Source: Acridotheres tristis
Lineage: Eukaryota > Chordata > Aves > Passeriformes > Sturnidae
Direction: 5' to 3'
Assembly: GCA_037013685.1 (NCBI GenBank)
Contig: CM072886.1
Span: 2,914,001-2,978,000 of the forward strand
DNA: 64,000 bases
Below are positions 12,501 to 27,500 of the stretch, in pieces (position 1 is the first letter of the stretch; each line of letters begins with the position of its first letter). The notes under the pieces are model-generated. The model worked only from the letters and a program-made list of their open reading frames with translations. It was not told the origin of the DNA and ran no database searches. The translations under genes and the position numbers were made by a program.

Positions 12501-15500
12501 ATTAATTTAGACTTGGAGTATTCTTTACATTATTTCTGGTATCAGCCACCTCCACTCTACACAGAAACCTCAGGTCTTTTCCTGATATCTTTGTATTAAT
12601 ACGATAAGGAAATCACTTGTTTCATTTCCTCAGGTCTGACCTCATCTGAACCACATTTTCTCTCCATTTTCCAACACCAGGACTCAGAGCACTGATGACA
12701 GACAAGGTTGTTGCTCACCACACTTCTTTCATTCCTCTGCACTATTTTAAGAAGTCAGAAAACTCCCCAGAGAACGAGCTAATAATCCTCCCTTTCTTTA
12801 TGATTTATCCTGAGCTGTTCCACAAGGAGCTGGATGTGGCAGGGGAGCAATCTGGGTTTATTCCCACAGGTGACCCTCCTGCTGCACATCCAAATTTGCT
12901 GTCACTCCGTCTCTACTCCTGCACTCCTGTTCTGTGAACCCAGCTGGTGACACAGCTGAAATTCCTGAATTTCCTTACCAGGGGGACAAGAGTCACATGT
13001 CTCAATTATCTGGGCAAACTCCACGTTTTCCCCCATTTATTATTTTTGGCATTGCTTCCCAATTCCCCAATCCCCCACCTATCAAGATAAAAACCAGAAC
13101 CAGCCTAACAACCTCTTTGTCTTCTTGATTCTGCTCTTTCTTTCTGAGTTCGGTTTCATTTACTCATTTTTCTTTTTACCACTAACCCTTGTTCCATGTC
13201 CTCCAGTGCAGCAAACACCCTCAAACCCGATTCAGCCTTTCCTCTTCTTTTTCTTTGTGGTCACATTTTCACCTGGGTCACATTCCTTATCTAGAGTGTT
13301 AATTAGCATCCTATTATTCAGATATTATTTGGAAAATCCTACACATTTGTTTTGAGTGACCCTACTCTCCTTTCCTTTGTCTTCCAAACCCTCTTTCCCC
13401 ACCACCCTTTGTCCCTGGGTCCCCTCTCTCTCAAGCATTAGAAAGTGACATTTTACACATCAATATATTCCACTGCCTATCCCCTTTTGAAAGCACAAAG
13501 CTTCAAATATTGGTCTCACATCTTCCCACAATTATTGCTAAGGCTGTCACTGATCATCCCTGTATTCTTGCCTTTTTTTGAAAGAAAAACATTAAATTCT
13601 TTCAAGCAAACTCCCTTCTTTATTACCTTTTATCAGCTGTAAGCTGTGCTTCATTATTCTGCATTTATTAATTGATGAATGTTGCAAGCAGCTCTTGCTC
13701 AGTGAACACTTTGGCCACAAGGGCCTCTGTCCAATTCCCACAACAGAACCTCCAAGGCAGGGAAGATCCTGAAAATGAGGAATTGCATGCAAGCCATTAA
13801 GCAGGAGGCACAAAAGTTCACTCACCCCAAAGAAAAAAGGGCTCAATTCTTCCCTACCAAGGTCTGGATCCCACAAAATCTCTCCTAGTTGCTCCTCCTC
13901 CTGTTCCTGGTAAATCTAACCAGCTTTTCTCACGTTAAAAAAATCACAAATGGCTCTTGGGGAGCTCTGAGCTTCTCCATTTTTTTTTTTCCAGTTGTGT
14001 CCAAGTCCTTGTTTTTTAGCACTGTAACATAATTGACAGCTCAAACACAGCAGCTTCCCTGTCTTTTTCAAACACCAAAAGCTGTAAAAACCACGATGAC
14101 ACCTATTTATATTCCAGAACTGCAAGCCCTGAGTGAAAACTGCTCCCAGACACAATTTCCCCCTGCTGTTGCTCTCCCAGGCACTCTCAAGTGGAGGGGA
14201 AACTGTTCTGGAAAGGTTTTCCCAGAAAACTGGCTCACAGAAAAATCCAGTTCCACCAAGAGCTGCGAGTGCCCCAAGTGATTGGATCCTTCACGTGAAG
14301 TTGGAATTTTACTCCTGGCCCAGCCAAATGGATATTTCACAAAATCCTTTCTTCATCAGGAGTAGAAGGTGAATTTCAGGGGAATTCCAAATTAGAGATT
14401 GGCTCTGGGACAGGAAAAGGTGTCAGCAAAGGAAAGTGGATTGAGGGTGGGGGACCCTTTGTTCCACCCACAGCTCATGAGCCAGCAGAGCATCACTTTC
14501 CTTTTCAAACTCCTGCATGACTGGAAGAGATTTAAGGTCCAGTAAAGTGTCAGAATTGGGGTTATTTTACAGTAAATGATACAGAAAGGATATAGGAAAG
14601 GATACAGAAGAAAAAAAAAAAAAAGGTTTGATACAGATGACTGCAGTAATGATCATTTCCTGCTACACGTCTCTTGATGAATAAAGGCAGACAGAACTGT
14701 TAAAATTATCAATAAATAAATAAATACATAAAATAAATAAAAATAGTTTATCAATGGACCAGAAAAGGAAGATTCTTGTAGGATTGCCTCCAACCAGACA
14801 AATGATTACAAAAGTAAATCCAACATGATAAACAGATATATTTGACCATGGTAAATGGCATAATAATGGGCAGCATTTAACAGGATTTGGTGCTTCTGCA
14901 TGATTTTATTTCAAAGACAGATTAGAACGGCAGATTAAGGAGATTTAACCTCTGCAGTTGGGTAAAAGAGTACCACAGGAATGAAGAGTAAATGAACAGA
15001 ACAACATAATTTCAATAATTTGATTCCTTCAAGTGAAAAGCTGTTCATTAATAGATTTCAGAGAAGGAGGTGAATTGGTGTTAATCAAGAACAGAGTTAT
15101 TGAGCGTGAGAAATCCTACACAGATAAGGAGCCATAATGTGATTTATTCGATTTAATAACAACTGGCTTTTGAAATAAATAAATTAAAGAAAGAAACACA
15201 CAAAAACCAAACAACTCCAAACAACCAAAATTCCCCAAAATGGGAACAGCACAGATAACTTTGAAACAGGTGTGAACACCCTTTTCTGGAGCAGTAAGGA
15301 CTACAGAAGTGCAGTTAACAGAGCTGTGGGATCACAACAAGGAAGATGTTGACGTGTATTTTCCAAGGTTTATGAGCAGCCAACCTTAATGACGTACACA
15401 GCCTCCTCTTGACTTGCAAAATCAAGTCTCCTTTTTTATTTTTCCCACAGCTAAAGCCATTGTTTTATTTATTCTCACAGAAACACTTCAGGGGAAACGT

Positions 15501-18500
15501 GGAAAAGGCACCCAGTGAGCAATCCTGACTGGAGAGTGACACATGAGCCACCATCAGTAACTGATAAAGAATCCCCAGGTTGACAAAAGGGATGCAAACA
15601 GTGGCTTTTTGATTTATGAGCAGCACAATGAGCCTGTGTTTGAGATCAGGCTCTGGGCATTGTCTCCAGGTAGCCTGAAAGTGGCAATACATTGCTTTTC
15701 CACAAAGGGAATTTTCTCCTTCCACAAGTTCTTCGCTCTCATGGGTTCTAGTAATGATGCTTTCATGCAGTAAGTTACTGCAGTGACTAGGAAAAATGTG
15801 GGAACAGGGTTGGTGAGGAGCTGGAATATAAATAATTTAAAGAATTTAAAGAATTTAAAGAATTTAAAGAAAGCTGTGCACCAATGAGTGCACCCAAAGG
15901 AGGCACATCCCACGCCAGGAATGGCTTTGCATGAGTAAGCACAGTGAGGAAAGGGAGCAAGGGTTGGGAGAAAGCTGTGCTGCAGCCCCACTGCAGGTTG
16001 GAAATTCCTTCAGATTGTGGGCTTGTAATTAAAACCCCTCCTAAATATTCCTGCACTCAGTGGTGAGGCTCAGTGGGTGCTTGCAGCCCAACTTTTGAGC
16101 TCATTCTCTCTCCCATGCGTGGAAAACATCCTGTAGCTCTCATCAGCGTGAAGATCCCAGCACACATCTTGCACACTCAGAAAGATTAGTCCCCTGAGCT
16201 GCTATAATACGACTTTTTTTTTTTAATTTTTCGCTGGTTGTTTAAAAAAAATAATTTAAAAAACCACCAAAAAACCAGTTACAATTGTTAGGAACCAGCA
16301 TTCCTTCCTGTACCAGAAGCAACAACGCGTTCTCAGCAACTTCCTCAGGAATTCTCACTCCTCTCTGGCCATTTGTTATCAGCTCAGGCAGTGATGATCA
16401 TTAGTGCTCCGAGCATGAAAAACTCATAACCCAAAATCTATAAAGCAGCGCAAGCTCCTGCATTTCCTGGCATGCGTCCCCCCTGAAATAAAAATACTTA
16501 AGATTGCCAGCGATTTTAGAACAACTGCCCAGCAGACCTGGCTGAAAGCTGCAATTTCCATTTGCGAGGGAAAAATCTGTAACAATGTAGAAATTATGGA
16601 GCTGGACCAAAAAAGCAGCAGCAAATTTCAAGGCAGAACACAAAAATGGGGGACATGGAGATAACATCAAGGCCAGGGGGTTTTAGGGATGCTGGAGCTT
16701 GCACCTTCCATTAGTTACTCCAAATTTACTTGAACCTCTTGATACTTTTGGCCTCCTCATCTCTCAGTACTTGAAGTTATCTATGCTGTGGAAAAAAATT
16801 AGAATTGTGCTTGTTTTAACATCAAAGCTTGAGTGCTTCCCTGAGAGCACCCAAGTTTTTGGACTCTGAGGAATAATGTATTCAAACCAGTCATGGGGTG
16901 CTTGAATTTTTATTACTTCCAAGTTATTCCTCTTTATTGGTGAAGAAGAAAGGTTTTTTTTCATCTGTGCAAATTAAAGGGAAAATTTGTTTTTGTCTCC
17001 AACTCTGTTCCAGTACTAATGTGACTTTACTGGCCTGAGAGACAGGACTGCATGCAAGATAAAATATGGAAAATCATATATTTATATGAAGCCATTAATG
17101 CGTTTTCATTCTCTTCTCATCTCTAAACACATGATTTATCTCTTGTCTATCACAGAGAATTGAACTGATGTATTCAGATAATTAAATTGCTGGTGGTAGT
17201 GCCAAAATTTCTCTCCTTTGTTATAACCTATGGAACCTATTTATTTTTATTTATTTATTTTTATAACCTATTTATTATTTTTGATAGCCTATGTAAAGCC
17301 CATCACTAGGTGAGGACAGTTGTGGCTGGTTTTGTCATGTATAATGCTCTACATTACTAACGTTTAATCTCCCATTTTTCATTGACCTGTTACTAAAAAA
17401 TAGATTTCATTTCATGACTTGATATTTACAGTGTAAAATTTCTTTCTGAGCAGCTTATTTAGATTTTCTCACTTTAGGGAAAATAACCAAGCACTTCAGG
17501 AGATGATTTATGTCATTTTAAGACAGACACCCAAAATGAGTCAAATTAATCATGATTTTTTTTCTCTTTTTTTTGAGTTTAAAGGCCAAAATGCAAATAC
17601 TTACATAGCAAGTAAATAAATCATAGAATTCTGGAATAGTTTGGGCTGGGAGGGATCTTAAAGCCCATCCAATTTCACCCCCCTGCCATGGGCAGGGACA
17701 CCTTCCACTGTCCCAGGCTGCTCCAAGCCCCATCCAAACTGGCCTTGGGCACTTCCAGGGATGGGGAGTCCACAACCTCACTGGGCAATAAAGATCATTT
17801 AGATAGATAATTACAGTCAAAATAGGTAAAATCTAAGTGCAGTCAACTCCTGAACTAAAATTAAATAATCTTTTTTTTTTCAGTGCAGCATGCACACAAA
17901 AATCCCGGCAACTGAAACTTCTGTGGAGTTTTCTGTTGTAAAAACAGAATTTTTTTCTGATTTTTCTGTTAAAAAAACTCCAAAAACTGGGACAGAACAA
18001 TCCCAGCGAGATCTATTACTGGCTGAAAATTCCATTATCTAAACCAACTCGTATTTGTCATCAGCTGTTCATCCAGAACTGTGCCAGTTATGTAAATAAT
18101 TGCTTACCATGCTGGTAACACTCTCTGAATGGTACATATTCCTTGAGGATATCAGCACTGAGTTATTTGTCTTGATATTTTTAATATCCTAAGAGAAGCA
18201 CGAAGGCATAGGCAGCTAAATCGATTGCTGAAGATTACACAAACAAAATTCAGTTTGCACTTTTAAAATAAAAAATTGTGCAAAGGTCTAAAAAAACACT
18301 TTCCAGTGTGTGTGCAAAAACAGAAAAAATCCTTTTTCTGGTAAACAAAAGATAGGTACCAATGCAGAGTCTTACACAGTACAAGCTAGAGGAGAAACAG
18401 TACTGTAAAATGAAGTTCTGTGAGAAAATCATGAAAATTCCTCAAAATAGAACTGCACTTTATAAACTGCTCTGACATTCTGGATCAGATCTGTAAAAAT

Positions 18501-21500
18501 ATTTAGATGGTTTGAAATGCAAACAGGCACCATAAGGAATTGTCATGTTCACTTTAGACACAGCTCCCCCAAATCAAAACACAGATGATTGATTGGCCTT
18601 GTCATAATCCATCTGGTAGCAACTGGGAGGTGATGAGGGAGAATATATCCTGGCTTAAATTATTAAAGGATATTTAGCATTTTATGGCAAGCAAAGCAGT
18701 GCAGACAGCAGCAATTATGAACCTACAGATCATGACTTACTCAAGTAACTCTACTAATCTGAACCCCTCTGCTGTAACCAGCTCAGAAAAATGAGAATAA
18801 ATGGCATATGCCCTGAAATTATCACATCATTTGTATAAGAGTACAAAAGTGGAGTCAAGCCAAGGGCTGTAGTGTTACTGTAAGCACAAGAAAGGAAGAA
18901 ATTACAATAAAACAAAAAAAAAAACCAAACTCAATCTGCAAACACTTGCTGGGATCCCAGCAGGTGAGCAACTGATTGTGGATCTCAAATTTGGACTAAG
19001 TCTCTGTTTCTTGTCAAGACAATGCAGAGCTGTAAGAAATAAAAGCTTCCATAAATCAGACTCGTGCTGCTTTCAAGTGCAGCTGCTCTCTCCATGTCAC
19101 TTGTTATTGTAAACTGGCAGCAGCAGCTTCCCCCTGCTCCTGGGGATTTTCACAGAAGTGAAATTCTGTCTGAACAAAGGAAGCCTTTACATTCTGACCC
19201 CCTGACACTCACAGCACCACAGAAACACCTACAGTTGTATAAAAGCTCAATTAAATGCCACTGTGCCTGGCCCTCAGTGAGTTTTTAAAGAGGTTATGAT
19301 GACTTTCCATGAGCTTGGAATATTCATTACAGCAATAAACTGAGATCAGATTTGTCAGACATTACTTCCAGCTACCTAAAAATGCCTCATCCATTTTATT
19401 CCAGCTTTTCCTTATCATTATCACTGACAGAGCAACTGGGGAAGTCATCACAGTGAGGTTACTCCCCACTGCCTAAGATACCTCAAGAAATAAATAAAAC
19501 TTTAAATGAGTCTTGCTTAAACTGTCAAGGTAGGGAGAACAGAAAACGACCTCAGACATGATACCTGGTGTTTAGATGGAGCATTTGACATCAGATGTGG
19601 CAGCCTGATCACTACAATAGATATATATAATTACACACACACAAGTGTGTGTATTCAACAAGAAAAGCCAAGATTAGGTGAGTAAATCTGCACAACTCCC
19701 CCATATTTATCAGAGCAAACACCACAAGATTAAAAAGGACAGAGATTTAAGCACAGCCTGGCTTTTCCCTCACTTTTCCCAGCTCCCTTTGCTGTGCAGT
19801 TTATGGAACAAGGCTAGAGAGGCACTCACAGGTTGATGGATCTTGATAAGATGACAGACACAGTCAGGAGGATGCACCCATAGGGACCAATTTCAAACTG
19901 AAAAAGAAAAGGGGTTATTTTGTTTGTTTGTTTGGCTAGGATTTTGGTGTTATTTTGTTTGGTGTGTATAAATTTTTTGCCCAATCCTCCAGAAATGCAA
20001 ATGGAACTGAAGGCAGGAGGAATTGCTGTGATTTATGATTAAACTGAATTTGCTGCTGTATTTGTTAAAATGCAAGACATGTCCAAAGAATGTTATAAAC
20101 AGTGTTCAGAACACATTGTGTGAGACTAATAGACACAAAGGCTGGCACCTGAACCATCATTTAATTAATATATAATTAAACACAGTACCTGGTGAATATT
20201 CTGCTGTAGAAATACAATCAGATCCTCATATCTCATGGCACTGTGAAGTATCAGCTGGGAAGAAATGCAAGAAGGAAAAAAAGGTGACTTAAAAAACAGC
20301 AAGTCATTTTTATAACCTGAAAGCTGAACTGAAGTAGCCAAAATTTTCAAACTGCCTGGAAAGATCTGAACTAATAAAAAGAAATCAAGATGGAATGAAA
20401 TCTGTCTCATAGTGTTGTCATTTGGCATAGAATTGGATCTCAGCACTTCATATATTCTGAATTTTTCAATGCTGTTTTTTGATGATTTTTAAGTTTCTTG
20501 AACAGACACTTGGATTCCATTTTAAGCATTGTCTATGCAATGAAGAACAATTCCTAGAGCAGAGGGATACTGAAGCTTTACAAGACACAGGATGGGCAAG
20601 AAGCTCAGGGGTTTGTACCTGTATGGTGAGGCATTTATCACACTCAGAGAACATGAGTATTCCTATTTAACATGAAATCCAGGAGAGCTCACACATCCAG
20701 GCCCTCACTTCGATATTCTTTGCCTGTTTTTCCATCTTTAGATTTTCTGAGGCATCCATTCCCCCGTTTAGGAGGCCAAAAACATTTCCTGAAGCCTGGC
20801 TGAAGGCAGCACTGCCTGCAAAGCCATCTGAGAGCCTCAGATGGAAACAAGGCACAACTGGAAAGTGTTCTGCCATTTGGAGCTTCTGGAGGGAGGAAAA
20901 AGGCAAAGAATTCTGTGTAAGACAAGAAGAAAATAGTTCCTTTTCATGCTCATGGTCAGCTGGAAGGGCCCATGTTCATTTTTACTGTGTGTCATTGAAA
21001 GGAGGCAAAGCTTTTAGGTTTGGAAGGTAAATGGAAAAAACAGAAGGATTTCAGAGAGCTCAACTGCTCACAGCCACTGAGACAACTCAGAGCCAGCCAG
21101 CCTATGGCATTTTATTTCCTATTAGGTTCTGGATCACAATTGATTTGATTTTAAAGTGTTAGGAGAGCAACAGAAATCAGATTCATTGAACTGAAATGGG
21201 GAAAGCAAGAAAGAGGATCTGGAGAATGGGAGTCACAGAGAGCCTTACAGTTTCTAGGATTCCATCTGCCTTGTATTTCCCTGTGGGAGTGAACTGCTGT
21301 CTTCCTGATGGCCTGGAGGGGATATTCAGACAAATCCCATGTTAAAAGGAAGAAAATGGCATTAAAGAGTAATCAACATGTTATACGAGCTTGTGCTGAA
21401 GATTTGCATTATTTTTTTTTTTTTTACTAATGACTTTAAAAAAATATTTATTGCAACTAAGTTTATTTTGCAAATCAAACTTCTATCAGTGAAACAAACA

Positions 21501-24500
21501 CTTTATCTGTGCTGTGATCTCTCAGTCTAACATGAATTACAAGTTTCTCCATACAGAAAGAGGATAAATATAAGTTTAAGATGTTAAGGACTGTTTTTAT
21601 TGAAAAATATTTTTAGAGCAATGACATTCAAACAAGCAGAACATACATAAAATATCACACAGGAAGCAGGTTTGAGATGTAAAATATGTGAAATATCGTT
21701 TGAAATGTCTTTGAATTTGTTGCTTCTATTTCAAGTTTATGGAGGATTTCTGTGTCTCAAAGTCTCTGTTATTTTTTCAGCTATCTTAGTTGATCTAATA
21801 AAGGAAATTAATTACGGCCACAAGACCTGACTCATAGAAATGTCCTTTAGGTTCCAGTGCAGCCAAAGCTCGGGATCTAAAAGTTGGATGTTTTGTGTAC
21901 AAGCCTAATTGCATTGCAGGCAAATACAGCAATAATGGCATACCCTGCAATACAGGAGCAGAATGCTGCATCTGGAAAAATAACTCTTAATAAAAAGATT
22001 TTGGAGGATCCCTACAATCAATTAAATCCACAGGAGCTGTCACAGCAACCTCAAAGTGTTTTGTCTGCTCTGTCCCAGATACTGGGGCAGCAGAAACTAC
22101 ATTTTACATTGCCCTTTAGGCCGTTCTAGGTGGCATAAATGCAGCTTGCAAAGCATTTATATAGTGAATTATGTAGATTTGGGACAGCCGGAGGTGCAGG
22201 AGCAGTGTACAGTGACTAAAAGTGCTTCTCCTACTCACAGTGCCACCAGGGCTTTCTCGTGGCCACCCGCACGCCACAGAATGTCAGCGAGAGCCAAGGA
22301 GAGGCACTTGGTCCTGTGAGCTTCTGAGGGCTGGAGACAACTGCAGGCCAGGAAATAAAGGAGAGAGACAAGCACCAAAATGTAAAGGGCAAACAGATTC
22401 ATGGCAGGTTTGCCCCTAAAAGAACAAAAGCATCTTTAGAGGCAGTTTTGTAATGATTAGTAACAAGGCACCGGTCAGAAAATCATTATTTAGCTACCTC
22501 AGTTCTTCTACAGCTGAGAAAGACACAACCTGGATGGCCAAAAATCCTGTGAGCTGAAGAGGCAGCAGGTATTGTCACCGGGGAGACATTCCAGGTGTAA
22601 AGGGACAGCTGAATCCCACTTTTCTCTGGGAATCAAGCAGCAGAGTGAGAGGAGCTCTCACTGCACACCCTGCACTGAGACTTCTCAGCACCTCCAGAGG
22701 TGAGAGGGAGATGCAACTGATGGCACCACTGGGATTTTTGGAGCCATTCCCTGAGGAGAAACCTCATTTCAGGCATTTCAGGAGGTACCTTGGACCCTGA
22801 AGGTAACAGAGCCAGTGAGGGGAGCTGTAGGGGAGAAAATCTCTCTCTTCAGATTGCTGCAGAACAAACTGGGCACACTGGGTGGGTTTCTTCTCAAGTC
22901 AGAAGGAAAACAGGCACTGGACTGACATTAATTCACCAAAGTCAAGTGTTAACAGCTCTGTGCTGCTTTTGGGGGGATCTCTATGAGTTTATGTTGCTCC
23001 TAGTGATGGTTATAAATAATTGCAAACTTGCTACGTCTCTGTGTTCTGTGACACTGCTCCTGTCATAAAGGTGAATTTAAGTCATGAAATTCACAGTCTT
23101 TACTTCGAGGAGATCATTACTGAAGCTGGTGTCTGATTTATAAGGAATGATTAAAATAAAAACTGTTTTTATCATTAAAAGCAACGGATGAAAATCAAGA
23201 GAAGAGTAAATAAGGTATGATCAACAACAGGAACTGGTTAGGCACAGATCTGGTATCACACCCTGATGTTCTCAAAGAAAGAATTCCTCTCCCACAGAAC
23301 AGATCTTTAATTGCCTGGACAAGAAAGCAGGTAAATGCTTCAGGGAGTAACACCATATTGGCAAATAATGGACAGGAGAAGCTACTTCATCTGGAAATCT
23401 GTGATAAAACTTTCAACATTCTCCAACGGGATTGTTTTATGTTTAAACATGATTTTTAGTTTCTAATGGCATCCATACTTAATTTCTTTCTGAAGGTTTA
23501 CTTCTTAATCCTTTTAAACAAATCTTCACAATAATGTTTTTACCCACTACTAAACTTTCTCCAAAGTTCTATCTGCAATAAATGCTACTTGCATAATTTT
23601 TAAATAAAATGTGTCCCAAAGTCAGGACCCAAAACATTACAGGACCAGGAGGCTAAAGGTCACAAAGTGGAAAACTGGCAGATTTGAGAATCAACCCAAT
23701 ATCCATGAGACTGAAGAAGTGGCCAAAAGATCCCATGTCCCTGGGAAGAACATAACTGGAGTTTTCTCTAGTGGCTTCAAGAATGGCAGTCTTTGAAATT
23801 CAGATTTTATCAGTTTTAAAGTGTTACCAGCATGGGAGATGAGGACAAAACCTGTTCCCACTGTTTGAGTAAAAGATCTAATAATTCAAAAGACTAAACA
23901 AGAAACACCAAACGTCAAAAAAATTAAACAGACTTTGAAGTTCAATGTCTGCCTTGAATATAATATTCATTTAGAGAATGTTTCCCTCTCTGAAGGATGT
24001 GAGATATGGGAAATAATTGGTAAGAGTTTTCAAGTGAAAAAAAAAATATAATCACAACTTTCTCTTATCTCTGCCTGCTCTAATACAGACACCCAGAAAT
24101 TCATGGGAGTCACAAGAAATTTATGTGCTTGAGAGAAGCAGCAGAGGAAAAAGGAGACATGATAATTATTTCTTGAATGTTGAAGAAGGCTGAAATCAAA
24201 CATTTCCTGTGAAGTGGCTGATAATTTGAAAATCCAGGTTAAAATTAGGAAGGAATATTTATCCTCTCATTTGAAACTTTGAGACTTCCCTTTCCTTCTG
24301 CCTGCTGAATGTTTCTGCCCATGGCAAACACAGCATAAGAAAAGTATGTTTATCTCACGAATAAAACAAAAAATCTTTTAAAACCATGTGGATAATAAGA
24401 GAGGAAAAACAGGAGAGGCAAATTCTGCCAAGGAAACGGGATAGGTTGGAGCTGGCACGAGTTGGGACACAGTTTAAACAACGTGGCCTCCATCCACTTA

Positions 24501-27500
24501 TTTGGGTGCCACATAATTTTATTTCATTTATGATCTCTGAACCATGCTGCAAGAGGGAAATTAAGATCTCTATTTTCACTAAGAATGACCTGAGACACAA
24601 AGGGACCAAGGAGCAGATGATCAAAGGCTGTCCTCAGAGCTGAAAGAAATTCTTGGTTTTCACAACCAAAAATAATTCTTCTGTGGAGATTCCTGGTCAT
24701 AAAATCTAAGTATGCACTGAGTTTCCTGCAAGAAAGTTTCTGAGGTTTCTCTTTTATGTATACAAGAACCTTGTAAAGGCTGCCCTCATTATAAACTGAA
24801 TTAGAATCCTAAAGTTTTGCAGGATAATTTCTGTCACTTCCCATCCTGGATGCTGAAGACAAATAATGATGCTCTACAGGTACCTGTTTCTTTCCAATAC
24901 TGATGAAAAACAGCCCAAACGATGAATTTACATTGAGGGTAAGCCAGACAGCACAAAGGAGTATCAACAGAGACCACAGCATTTTCCTACACAGTTCCAA
25001 GCAGAAAAGGGTATTTAAGGCCAAAATTTAATACAAGAGGAACATTTTTATATTGTAAGGTAATGAAGTTCAAGAAGGATCTCAGCATGAAAGCTTCTCT
25101 TCAGACTAAATCGAGGTCAGACTAATGGAAGTCAATAATAAAAAAAGGTGGTGGCAAACCAGTAAAATAATTTTCCCTATTAAATGTTCTGTTCCTTTAA
25201 GGCACAGGGAGGCCTTGTGGAATTTTCTTTTTGTAATAGACTTAATGTCTTACTGAAAAACAAAAGGCAAACACATGAAAACTGGTAATAAAGTAATTTT
25301 TGAGGCATTATTTTCCAGCATTTAATTCAGTAACCAATGTTCCTTTAGCAACATGACAAGTACATTATTATTATAGCAGTCCAAGCAATTTCCTTGTCAG
25401 CAGAAACACCTAACAAAATTCTTTAAAGCAAGTAGAAAATACACAGAACATAAATTCAAATTCCATTAAGGAGCTTAAACAAGAATGATCAAATACAATT
25501 ACAAGGGGGAAAAAAATCGTTTTAACTTTAATTTTTCAACCCTGTTGAGATTTCTTAGTCAAGCACTGGATGAATCTCACGGTCTTTCAAACCTTGATTA
25601 TTTTTTTGTTCAAAATCCTATTTCCAGGAGGACCTCAAGGCTAAATAATTTTCATTGGCCTCAATTCAAGCTGTTTGGTTTGTGTAGAGGTTCTTGGGTC
25701 AATCACAAGCAATTACACAAATAAGACACCAACTTCTACATTCCTACAGCTCAAGGGGAAGCAAACACAAGTAAATCAGATGCTGCTTTCTTTCCCTCTC
25801 CCTGAAACAAAAAGAAGTTCAGCAAGTTCAAACTCAAAAGGCTCCTGAGTGGCTGCAGCAGAGAAATAATTTTATTTTTTTACTTCTGTAGGGAAATTTC
25901 CTGAAAATTCACTGCCTTACCGGGTGTCTTTGTTCCTGTTGCTGTCTGCAAAGATCAGCTGCTGCAGGACACAGGCTTGGACTGCAGCCAGAACTCCACA
26001 TGGGCCACCCTGGGGGCAAAATGGGACAAGGGGGAAAATTCTGATTAGAAAAAACAATTCTTAAAAATAGTACTTACAAAGGTAATTTTTAAATTCAGTG
26101 ACTAAATTAAGACTCTAGTCTTCATATTCCAAACACCTGTTCATTTATTTTATTTCTTTTGTTTTTGGCAGTTTGCTCTCCTCTCCCCATTTCTTCTTCT
26201 CACTGCAAATATTAGCCCAGGTTTATCACAATTAAAACTTTTCAGAAATCAATAAGTTATTCACCTTGTGCCAAAAAAAAAAAAAAAAAAAAGGCAGCAT
26301 AAGATTTAATAAATCCTTCATAATAAAGGAAAGTTCCAGGAGCAAAAAAAAAAAAACTTATACAACTTGTAGAACTTGGGAGGAGAAATAAAGGAAATAC
26401 ATCCATTGACTTTTTTGTCTTTTTGTTCTTTTCTGAAATTCATTTATAAAAAGCTCCTGGTACTTTCCCTAATGTTTCCACAGCTCCTTTCTCTTTTGCT
26501 CTATGAGCAAAAATCTGATGGATGCTGGGGAAAACCCCTGTGAGCTCCCAGAGCCCAAAGCCATCCTCTCATCCCTCCCTTTCCAGCCATGACCTTACAG
26601 TGCTCTCTGTGGCTCTGGGGTTTTGTGCAAGCCAATGCAAATCCGTGTTTTTAAGTGTTTTTGTGGTCCCTGTCTATTTTTCCTGAAAAGACTCAGACAT
26701 CTTATCATGTGAAAAGAAATGTGGGGTTTTATTAAAACTGAGATATATGAACTAAGAATCTCTTGATCCCTACTGAGCTGCACTTTAATTTTCCCTCTAG
26801 GCAAGAGAAAAAAAAAAAAAACAAGAAAGTTTGAGTCTTTCAAATTATCAGTCTCAGAGGAAAAAAAAAAAATCACAATACCAAGAAATACCATATTAAC
26901 TTTAAATTTTATGGAAAGCAGATGCAGCTGGTTTGGGCTACACAAGGCTGACACCACAGTGCCACCCACAAAACTCCTCTCAAAGCCCTGCAGAGGGGGG
27001 GAAAGGGCAGCCAGCACTGCTGTTCCCACACAGCAATGTGATTCGAGGATAACCTTCATTCTCTGATTGTCCCAAGTGCAGCACCAGGGGAAGGGGACTG
27101 CAGGTAAATGCAGTATGGAACCTAAAAAATAACCGAATTCCTGGAATTAGGAAACAGCTTACACCTTCCCATATCTCATTTATATTTATATACTCTGCCT
27201 CTCTAGATTTATTTAAATAACTGATGAGTGAATAATCTGAAGTGTATCAAGGAAAAAAAAAGCAAGGTTTGTGTCAGTCCATCAGGGAGAGCCTCCCAGT
27301 CAAAAAAGAAATTACGGGATTTATTCTAAATATCTTCTTAACATAAGAAAGAATCAAACAGTTGCTCAGCTGAATTGAATTTTGGAAGAGAAGAGGAAAT
27401 ATATGAACGACCTTAAACAGGCACAATCTCAGCAAAACACTGGAATTCATGGTGGGGAATTAAATGGCCAGTGAGTGGCTGAAGTGATGAGATATCTTTT

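Larger units (their letters stand above)
12313..19829 (-). other. Intron interior, right part
   Basis: Remainder of the same intron. Pyrimidine-rich on the plus strand at 12350-13450, with AT tetranucleotide runs at 14705-14745 and 17228-17285, a CR1 at 17.6 kb, and (TA)/(CA)/(TG) at 19618-19655. No gene seen. Confidence 0.7.
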